DNA of 5,528 nt from Clostridiales bacterium (lineage in GTDB: Bacteria; Bacillota; Clostridia; Lachnospirales; Lachnospiraceae), in NCBI GenBank assembly GCA_019420425.1, contig JAHZHG010000209.1, positions 1-5,528 on the forward strand, in the 5' to 3' direction. Under the pieces are notes generated by a model. The model was not told where the DNA came from. It saw only the letters and a program-made list of their open reading frames with translations, and did no database searches. Below, piece after piece: positions 1 to 4,909 of the stretch. Made by a program: the position numbers and the translations under genes. The first letter of the stretch is position 1, and each line of letters opens with the position of its first letter.

Positions 1-185
1 TAGGTACTTTGGGCGGGAAAAAGGAACATATCGTAGGAATCCAGGGGGTACTGGCTGTCGATCTGTACCGTGAGCGCATTGTCGAGGATGAGATAATTCC
101 GGAAAATGGATTCCAGATAGAAGTAGATGCCCTGGCGGGTAGAGCGGCTGACGGTGATCAGCAGCACACGTTTTTTCGTTGACAT
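1..185 (-). CDS. 5' part of divergent gene, possible transcriptional regulator (cut by window edge)
   Basis: An open frame reads leftward from ATG at 185-183 for 61 full codons to the window edge. The next codon begins TA, so the frame may continue with Tyr or stop there. The start is well supported: AAAGGAG (complement of 193-199) lies 7 bases before the ATG, and a SigA-like promoter sits upstream. The protein starts MSTKKRVLLITVSRSTRQGI and later has DSYDMFLFPAQST. It has no signal peptide and looks like the first beta-alpha units of a Rossmann-like or receiver-like domain. The basic start, hydrophobic strand, SxSTR motif and later YDMFLF strand recall the N-terminal sensor region of clostridial sigma-54-interacting (PrpR/EBP-like) regulators; this comes from memory and is uncertain. 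Divergence from a transporter operon fits a local regulator. No DNA-binding or AAA+ domain is visible. Alternatives are another regulator class or an unrelated cytoplasmic protein. Confidence 0.6.
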   Translation of the reverse strand, partial: MSTKKRVLLITVSRSTRQGIYFYLESIFRNYLILDNALTVQIDSQYPLDSYDMFLFPAQST

Positions 186-192
186 AAGTATG

Positions 193-199
193 CTCCTTT
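193..199 (-). promoter_or_regulatory. Ribosome binding site of the divergent gene
   Basis: Read on the minus strand this is AAAGGAG, 7 bases before the ATG at 185-183. It fixes the start of the edge-truncated gene and is the best evidence that this short frame is truly translated. Confidence 0.75.
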
Positions 200-204
200 C
201 TTTA

Positions 205-246
205 TTAGGTTAATATAATCATATTTTTGAGAAAAAATCAACCTAA
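205..246. repeat. Inverted repeat TTAGGTTAAT / ATCAACCTAA flanking the minus-strand promoter
   Basis: The left arm at 205-214 and right arm at 237-246 are complementary at nine of ten positions. Arm centres are 32 bp apart, close to three helical turns, so a protein dimer or a pair of dimers could bind one DNA face. The right arm overlaps the candidate -35 and the left arm overlaps the -10 and start region of the divergent gene. A regulatory role is inferred. The region is AT-rich, which raises the chance of coincidental repeats, although the AGGTT/AACCT cores are less trivial. Confidence 0.4.
212..241 (-). promoter_or_regulatory. Candidate SigA promoter of the divergent gene
   Basis: On the minus strand there is a TTGATT -35 box (241-236). 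An 18-base spacer separates it from a TATATT -10 box (217-212), which matches five of six consensus bases; TTATAT one base earlier gives a 17-base spacer. Transcription would start near 205, leaving a leader of about 20 bases that contains the ribosome binding site. The two arms of an inverted repeat (205-214 and 237-246) cover the start-site side and the -35 box, so a repressor or autoregulator could act here. The call rests on consensus match only. Confidence 0.45.
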
Positions 247-282
247 AAGAGAAAATCCGGGAGGTTTTGTCAGAAAAGCAAA

Positions 283-302
283 AACTTTATTCAGATAAAG
301 TT
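283..302. repeat. Perfect palindrome AACTTTAT-tcag-ATAAAGTT, possible operator
   Basis: Two perfect 8-base arms surround a 4-base centre, TCAG. Flanking GC dinucleotides at 278-279 and 303-304 could extend the symmetry across three unpaired A residues. The right arm touches the candidate -35 box (301-306) of the plus-strand promoter, a position suited to an activator or repressor of the transporter operon. The ACTTTAT/ATAAAGT unit appears twice more at 352-386. Binding by the divergent gene's product is inferred. Confidence 0.5.
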
Positions 303-329
303 GCAGAAAGGTAAATTTTCTCTTAAAAT
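301..329 (+). promoter_or_regulatory. Candidate SigA promoter of the transporter operon
   Basis: A weak -35 box TTGCAG (301-306) is followed by a 17-base spacer and a good -10 box TAAAAT (324-329, five of six matches). Transcription would start around 336, giving a leader of about 95 bases before the binding-protein gene. The weak -35 next to a palindrome at 283-302 is typical of a promoter that needs an activator, but this is inferred. A TTGACG at 339-344 was considered and has no -10 at proper spacing. No sigma-54 GG-N10-GC element is present in the region. Confidence 0.45.
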
Positions 330-351
330 AGACCTATCTTGACGAGGGAGT

Positions 352-386
352 TATAAAGTTGCCAAAGGCGGCAGCCGGACTTTATA
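352..386 (+). promoter_or_regulatory. Leader inverted repeat TATAAAGT / ACTTTATA, possible RNA hairpin or second operator
   Basis: The 8-base arms at 352-359 and 379-386 are perfectly complementary. Inside them TGCC (360-363) can pair with GGCA (370-373), so the transcript could form a 12-bp stem with one five-base bulge (374-378) and a six-base loop. A T-rich run (393-405) begins several bases after the stem, too far for a classic terminator. As DNA, the arms repeat the ACTTTAT unit of the palindrome at 283-302, so it could be a downstream operator instead. It lies about 25 bases before the Shine-Dalgarno site of the binding-protein gene. Confidence 0.4.
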
Positions 387-431
387 GCTCTATCTTTTTA
401 TTTATTAACCCAAAGGAGGAGGAAGGAAAAT

Positions 432-1964
432 ATGAAGAAAAAACTGCTTACTGTGCTGCTGAGCGCGGCAATGGTTATGGCTGTGGGCGTGCCGGCATTT
501 GCGGCAGAGGAAACGGAGGACACGATCAATATCGTCCGTACCGCGGATTCTGCATATCTGGATCCGAACGCAGAGTCAATCGGAGGAGCGGAGTGCATCG
601 TTATGCAGCAGCTCTATGAAGGATTGGTAAAATCCAGCAGAACAGGCGATTCGATTGAGCCGTGCCTGGCTACCGACTGGACAATCAGCGATGACGGCCT
701 GACCTATACCTTTAACCTGCTTCCGGACGTAAAGTTCTGCGACGGCACGCCGGTTACCGGAGAGGACTGGGAGTGGTCCCTGCTGCGTGCGCGTGATACC
801 GAGACATCCGCATATGCATTCATCGCTGAGGCAATCGATACGGTAGAGGCTACGGATTCCCAGGTAGTGATTACCCTGAAATATCCGTGGGCCCCGTTCC
901 TGGCAGACCTGTGCAACTTCAACATGGTTGTAGGAAAGAAGGCTTACTTTGACGAGGTTGGCGAGGTGGAGTACGCACAGAAGCCGATCGGAACCGGCCC
1001 GTATATGGTAAGCGAATGGGTAAAGGATGATCACATTGCCCTGACTGCTAACCCCTACTACCGCGAAGAGGGATGTCCGAAAACACCGAATATCAATTTT
1101 AACGTGGTTACCGACGACAATACCAGACTGATGCAGCTGCAGGCCGGCGAGGCGGATGTGCTGATTGACCTTCCGCTGTCCATGGCTCCGGTTGCGGAAG
1201 CCGATGAGAACCTTGAGTTCTATATGTTTGATTCCACCCAGCAGAGATACTTCATCCTGAATACGACGATTGCCCCCTTTGATGATATCAAGGTGCGCCA
1301 GGCATTTGAGTATGCGCTGAACAAGGACGAGCTGGCTGAGGTGATTGCAGGGGAGTATGGCGAAGCCGTAGCAGCGATCGTTTCCAAGGCAGAGGGCAAA
1401 TGGTGCAATACGGATCTGGTTCCGTATTCCTATGATCCGGAAAAGGCAAAGGAGCTTCTGGCTGAGGCAGGATATCCGGACGGGGTAAGCTTTAAGCTGT
1501 GTATCCGTTCTGGTTCTGAGGTTTATGAGCAGATGGCGATTCTGATCCAGGCGGCGGCCAAGGATGCGGGCTTCGATATTGAGATTGAGCGTTTTGAGAG
1601 CGCGGCAATGTCCGAGCAGTATCAGACGCTGTCCCACCAGGCAACAATCCTGATGTGGCTGGACGATATCATCGATCCGTCCGGCGTAACCGGCTGGTCC
1701 GTAGACTATGATCAGTGCGAAGCATGGTATACCGGCCTGAACGATGAAGCCCTGGATGAGCTGAATACCGCTGCCTGCAAGGAGCTGGACGAGGAGAAGC
1801 GCGTACAGATGTACTGGGAGATCCAGCAGACCATCCACGACAACGCAAACATTATGCCGTTGTTCAGTAATGGTTTCGCCTATGCAACGACAAAGAATAT
1901 CGAAAACCTGTATGTAAGCCCGTTCTCTGTTCTGGAGTGCGATGAGCTGGTAAAGACAAAATAA
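432..1964 (+). CDS. Extracytoplasmic solute-binding protein, family 5 (peptide/nickel type)
   Basis: This 510-residue protein is the ligand receptor of the importer encoded downstream. Length and motifs fit SBP family 5 (bac_SBP_5): an early LDPN and LYEGL region (residues 43-65), GTGPY (187-191), NPYYRE (207-212), an LNTTIAPFDDIKVRQAF segment (276-292), and YDPEKAKELLAEAGYPDG (334-351). Residues 1-24 form a signal peptide with a KKK start, a hydrophobic core and a likely AFA cleavage site. There is no lipobox cysteine, unusual for a Firmicute binding protein. The predicted mature protein is acidic and holds ten cysteines. The ATG is preceded by a doubled AGGAGGAAGG site (417-426). The gene is separated from the permease genes by 117 bp containing a stem-loop. 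The ligand cannot be read from the sequence; di- or oligopeptides are most likely, but nickel or other small-molecule members share this fold. Confidence 0.93.
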   Translation: MKKKLLTVLLSAAMVMAVGVPAFAAEETEDTINIVRTADSAYLDPNAESIGGAECIVMQQLYEGLVKSSRTGDSIEPCLATDWTISDDGLTYTFNLLPDVKFCDGTPVTGEDWEWSLLRARDTETSAYAFIAEAIDTVEATDSQVVITLKYPWAPFLADLCNFNMVVGKKAYFDEVGEVEYAQKPIGTGPYMVSEWVKDDHIALTANPYYREEGCPKTPNINFNVVTDDNTRLMQLQAGEADVLIDLPLSMAPVAEADENLEFYMFDSTQQRYFILNTTIAPFDDIKVRQAFEYALNKDELAEVIAGEYGEAVAAIVSKAEGKWCNTDLVPYSYDPEKAKELLAEAGYPDGVSFKLCIRSGSEVYEQMAILIQAAAKDAGFDIEIERFESAAMSEQYQTLSHQATILMWLDDIIDPSGVTGWSVDYDQCEAWYTGLNDEALDELNTAACKELDEEKRVQMYWEIQQTIHDNANIMPLFSNGFAYATTKNIENLYVSPFSVLECDELVKTK

Positions 1965-1992
1965 TACGGAAATGACATAAGTATTGCGAAGG

Positions 1993-2040
1993 ATCAGGGT
2001 GCAGACGGCCGGTGGAAAGCCTGGTTGCCTGCTCCCTGAT
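1993..2040 (+). terminator. Intercistronic stem-loop, possible partial terminator or mRNA-protecting hairpin
   Basis: ATCAGGG (1993-1999) pairs perfectly with CCCTGAT (2034-2040). After a T-T mismatch, GCAG (2001-2004) pairs with CTGC (2029-2032). Past an internal loop, CCGG (2009-2012) pairs with CC-GG (2020-2024, one bulged T) around a seven-base loop. Only four T residues follow the stem, so termination would be inefficient at best. In binding-protein-dependent importers such hairpins between the receptor and permease genes commonly allow readthrough while protecting the upstream message, which raises receptor levels. That role is inferred here; the pairing is read directly. Confidence 0.55.
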
Positions 2041-2069
2041 TTTGTAAGTGTCCGGTTTGGAACAACTAT

Positions 2070-2077
2070 GGAGGTGA
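2070..2077 (+). promoter_or_regulatory. Ribosome binding site fixing the TTG start of the first permease gene
   Basis: GGAGGTGA lies just before the TTG at 2082-2084, with 7 bases between GGAGG and the start codon. The ATG at 2068-2070 overlaps this site and is out of frame. The first in-frame ATG is codon 14, inside the first membrane segment, and has no comparable site. TTG is therefore the best start. Confidence 0.75.
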
Positions 2078-2081
2078 AATT

Positions 2082-3020
2082 TTGCAGAGAGTAAACTACA
2101 TTTTAAAGCGTATTCTGCAAATGATACCGGTTCTCTTTGTGATCAGCCTGGTGGCATTTTTTGTCATCCGTCTGGTGCCAGGCGATCCGGCCCGGCTGAT
2201 GCTGGGAGAAAAGGCGACAAATGATGCGGTGGCTGCCCTCAGACTGAAGCTGGGACTGGATGAGCCGCTGTATTATCAGTATATCAAGTTTATGCAGGGG
2301 GTATTCCACCTGGATTTCGGCACTTCCCTGAAATTCCAGCGGCCGGTAATGGAGCTGATTGCCCAGCGGCTTCCGGTAACGCTGACACTGACGATAATGT
2401 CCACCTTGATTGCGCTGATGATCAGCGTACCGGTGGGATATTTTTCAGGAATGCATAAGGCGGGAATATTCGATAAAGTGACGAATGTGGTGACACTGAT
2501 GGTCATTGCCCTGCCGACCTTCTGGGTAGGGCTGATGCTTCTGATCTTTTTCGGCGTGAATTTGAAGATACTTCCGGTGGGCGGCCTGGGAGAGGGTGTG
2601 GCCGGATACTGGAAGTCCTTTATCCTACCGGCCTTTACCCAGTCCCTGATGACGTCCGCAATCCTGATCCGGAATGTACGGAACTCCGTGGTGGATATCA
2701 TTACTCTGGATTATGTGGACTTTGCCAGAAGCAAAGGCGTGGGAGAGCGGGATATCAAGTACCGCCACATCCTGAAAAATGCCATGATTTCCACGGTTAC
2801 CCTGCTGAGTATGCGTATGGCGTACATGCTGGGCGGCAGTGTAATCATTGAGTCGGTATTTGCCCTTCCGGGTATCGGAAAGCTGACCATTGATTCGATT
2901 TTTGCCCGTGACTATACGGTGGTGCAGGCGGTTGTCTTTATCTTTGCAATTGTAGTTATGGTGATCAATCTACTGACGGATGTGCTGTATTCGATCTTAG
3001 ACCCAAGAGTAAATTATTAG
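2082..3020 (+). CDS. dppB: ABC transporter permease, DppB/OppB type
   Basis: This 312-residue integral membrane protein forms half of the transport pore. It has the usual layout of the family: a first membrane segment (about 9-31) leading into the hallmark VPGDPA (32-37); a large external region containing LGLDEPLYYQY (57-67) and DFGTS (78-82); then five more membrane segments, near 100-122, 135-158, 178-196, 236-256 and 280-303. The cytoplasmic EAA-type coupling loop is DYVDFARSKGVGERDIKYRH (210-229), which docks onto an ATPase. ALPGIG (261-266) and a C-terminal LDPRVNY are also family-typical. Length is normal. The TTG start is chosen from a strong upstream GGAGG. It is followed after 9 bp by the partner permease gene. 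The dpp name reflects family and gene order; Opp or nickel-type naming is equally possible. Confidence 0.92.
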   Translation: MQRVNYILKRILQMIPVLFVISLVAFFVIRLVPGDPARLMLGEKATNDAVAALRLKLGLDEPLYYQYIKFMQGVFHLDFGTSLKFQRPVMELIAQRLPVTLTLTIMSTLIALMISVPVGYFSGMHKAGIFDKVTNVVTLMVIALPTFWVGLMLLIFFGVNLKILPVGGLGEGVAGYWKSFILPAFTQSLMTSAILIRNVRNSVVDIITLDYVDFARSKGVGERDIKYRHILKNAMISTVTLLSMRMAYMLGGSVIIESVFALPGIGKLTIDSIFARDYTVVQAVVFIFAIVVMVINLLTDVLYSILDPRVNY

Positions 3021-3029
3021 GAGCGGCAT

Positions 3030-3881
3030 ATGGTGAAAACAGGAAAAACAAAAACGGCAAAATCCAGGACGGCAAAGAGCACCAGAGCGACCTTTATTGC
3101 CGGTCTGCTTATCGTGGGAGTGATTGTGCTGATGGCCATTGTCCCCCAGATATTTACCAAATATGACCCGGAGGAGGTCAGCGTGCTGGAACGTCTGGCG
3201 GCGCCCTCGCTGGCGCATCCCTTTGGAACGGACAGCTACGGACGGGATATTTTCTCCCGCGTGGTTTACGGCGCGCGGCTGGATCTGCTGCTGGGTATTC
3301 TGGGAACCCTGGTTCCCTTCTTTATCGGCGGAGTCGCCGGAATGCTGGCCGGATATTACGGCGGCATATTTGACTCGATTCTGATGGGCCTCATTGATAT
3401 CATGATGGCTTTTCCGTTTACGATTCTTGTGATTGTGATTATTTCGATTCTGGGCAACGGAATCATCAATGTATATATCGCCCTGTGGCTGGTGGGCTGG
3501 ATGGCCTATGCAAAGCTGGTCCGCGGCGAGGTGCTGGTACTGAAAAATTCCGATTATATCCAGGCGGCGAAGGTGGCCGGATTTTCGGATAAGCGGATTC
3601 TGCTGCGGCATATGCTGCCGAACGTGATCAGCTCCGCCGTCGTGTACGCGGTATCCGATATCGTGCTCTGTATGCTGACGGGAGCCAGCATGAGCTTTCT
3701 GGGCCTGGGCGTCCAGCCGCCGACCCCCGAATGGGGCGCAATCATGAACGAGGGAAAGAGCTACATCAGCTATGCCTGGTGGATTACTATTCTGCCGGGT
3801 CTGGTGATGGCGGTGACCGGAATCGGGTTCAGCCTGCTGGGCGATGGACTTACCGACTATTTGAGAAGAAAAGGAAGATAG
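3030..3881 (+). CDS. dppC: ABC transporter permease, DppC/OppC type
   Basis: This 283-residue membrane protein is the second half of the transport pore, paired with the DppB-type protein. A lysine-rich cytoplasmic tail (residues 1-20) precedes the first membrane segment (about 21-42). The family-defining HPFGTDSYGRDIFSR block follows (63-77), with further membrane segments near 85-110, 117-140, 145-162, 202-222 and 252-275. The EAA coupling loop is DYIQAAKVAGFSDKRILLRH (175-194), followed by MLPN. SFLGLGVQPPTPEWG (222-236) and the closing GDGLTDYLRR (271-280) are standard for the family. Its AGGAG site (3019-3023) overlaps the stop codon of the previous gene and lies 6 bases before the ATG, suggesting coupled translation. 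The next gene begins only 2 bp after the stop. Dpp naming is by family and position. Confidence 0.93.
   Translation: MVKTGKTKTAKSRTAKSTRATFIAGLLIVGVIVLMAIVPQIFTKYDPEEVSVLERLAAPSLAHPFGTDSYGRDIFSRVVYGARLDLLLGILGTLVPFFIGGVAGMLAGYYGGIFDSILMGLIDIMMAFPFTILVIVIISILGNGIINVYIALWLVGWMAYAKLVRGEVLVLKNSDYIQAAKVAGFSDKRILLRHMLPNVISSAVVYAVSDIVLCMLTGASMSFLGLGVQPPTPEWGAIMNEGKSYISYAWWITILPGLVMAVTGIGFSLLGDGLTDYLRRKGR
3872..3877 (+). promoter_or_regulatory. Ribosome binding site fixing the start of the first ATPase gene
   Basis: AGGAAG lies inside the last codons of the upstream permease gene, 6 bases before the ATG at 3884-3886. The same frame is open back to 3731, but that extension would add 51 residues encoded by permease sequence and unlike any ATPase N terminus. 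MEKLLEVKGL at 3884 is the normal family start. Confidence 0.7.
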
Positions 3882-3883
3882 CG

Positions 3884-4909
3884 ATGGAAAAGCTTCTGGA
3901 AGTAAAGGGCCTGAAAACTCAGTTCAAGACCGGCATGGGAACGGTAAAGGCCGTGGACGGCGTATCCTTCGACGTGTATAAGGGAGAAACCTTCGGCATC
4001 GTCGGGGAGAGCGGCTGCGGCAAGAGCCAGACCTGCAGATCGGTACTGAAGCTGATTAAGAAGCCAGGAAAAATTACCGAGGGGCAGATTCTCTATCAGG
4101 GGGAGGATCTGATTCCCATGAAAAACCGGAAAATGCAGCAGATCCGCGGAAAGCAGATCAGCGCCATTTTCCAGGATCCCATGACTTCCCTGAACCCCAT
4201 CATGAAAATCCGGGACCAGATTTTTGAGGTATTCAAAGGCAGCGGGATGACGAAGGAGCAAATGGAGGAGCGGGCTATAAAGCTGCTCTCCATGGTAGGC
4301 ATTCCGGCTCCGAAGGAGCGGATGAACGACTATCCCCATCAGTTTTCCGGCGGTATGCGCCAGAGGGTAATGATCGCCATTGCGCTGGGAGCAAATCCCC
4401 AGTTGCTGATCGCCGACGAGCCGACCACAGCGCTGGATGTGACGATTCAGAACCAGATCATGGTGCTGATTAATCAGCTGAAGGAAGAGCTGGGCATGAG
4501 CGTGATCCTGGTTACCCACGATATGGGCGTAATCGCCCAGATGTGCGACCGGGTGGCGGTGATGTATGCCGGAAAGATTGTGGAAATGACGGATACGGTG
4601 TCCCTGTTTGCTAAACCGCGGCACCCCTATACCTACGGCCTGATGAAATCCCTGCCGGACGGGCAGAAGAGCGGGGAAAAGCTGAGCACCATCGAGGGCT
4701 CGATCCCGAACATGGCGGATTTGCCGCCGGGATGTTCCTTTGCCCCGCGATGCCCCTATGCCGGTGAAGCATGCAAAAAGGCAATGCCGGAGCTGACCGA
4801 GGTGGAGCCGGGCCATTTGGCGCGCTGCTGCAGGCCGGACAAAACGGCGGCCTTTGAAGGGATCATTCCGGTGCCGGAGGGAGAAAAAGCAGAGGAGGCG
4901 GACAGATGA
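3884..4909 (+). CDS. dppD: ABC transporter ATP-binding protein, DppD/OppD type
   Basis: This 341-residue cytoplasmic ATPase drives import together with the DppF-type protein. All nucleotide-binding motifs are intact: Walker A GESGCGKS (41-48), Q-loop in IFQDPMTSLNP (Q97), signature FSGGMRQR (154-161), Walker B LLIADEP (174-180, D178 and catalytic E179), D-loop TALD (182-185) and H-loop H212. The C-terminal oligopeptide/dipeptide extension is present from about residue 245, with HPYTYGL and PPGCSFAPRCPYA. It contains cysteines 284, 290, 297 and the pair 315/316, in the spacing of family members whose extension can hold an iron-sulfur cluster; binding here is inferred. Length is typical. The start is set by MEKLLEV and the AGGAAG before it. 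The stop overlaps the next start as ATGA, so translation of the two ATPases is probably coupled. Confidence 0.93.
   Translation: MEKLLEVKGLKTQFKTGMGTVKAVDGVSFDVYKGETFGIVGESGCGKSQTCRSVLKLIKKPGKITEGQILYQGEDLIPMKNRKMQQIRGKQISAIFQDPMTSLNPIMKIRDQIFEVFKGSGMTKEQMEERAIKLLSMVGIPAPKERMNDYPHQFSGGMRQRVMIAIALGANPQLLIADEPTTALDVTIQNQIMVLINQLKEELGMSVILVTHDMGVIAQMCDRVAVMYAGKIVEMTDTVSLFAKPRHPYTYGLMKSLPDGQKSGEKLSTIEGSIPNMADLPPGCSFAPRCPYAGEACKKAMPELTEVEPGHLARCCRPDKTAAFEGIIPVPEGEKAEEADR

Noticed and set aside
227..256. Plus-strand TTGAGA (227-232) with GAAAAT (251-256) as an alternative promoter
   Set aside because: Spacing of 18 is possible, but the -10 matches only four of six bases and it would lengthen the leader to about 170 bases. 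The 301-329 candidate is better.
339..357. TTGACG at 339-344 with TATAAA at 352-357 as a promoter
   Set aside because: The spacer is only 7 bases, far too short for SigA recognition; the pair at 301-329 has the correct 17-base spacing.
359..619. Plus-strand frame of 86 codons starting with TTG before the binding-protein gene
   Set aside because: It overlaps the start of the binding protein in another frame, and its translation is low-complexity Gly/Arg sequence without a ribosome site at the TTG. It is not a credible leader peptide.
576..1838. Long minus-strand open frame of 420 codons opposite the binding-protein gene
   Set aside because: It lies wholly antisense to a well-supported gene. 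Its translation shows no recognisable domain and it has no clear ribosome site; it is a by-product of codon use on the other strand.
3731..3883. 51-residue N-terminal extension of the first ATPase
   Set aside because: It is out-of-frame permease sequence. The family start and a ribosome site lie at 3884.
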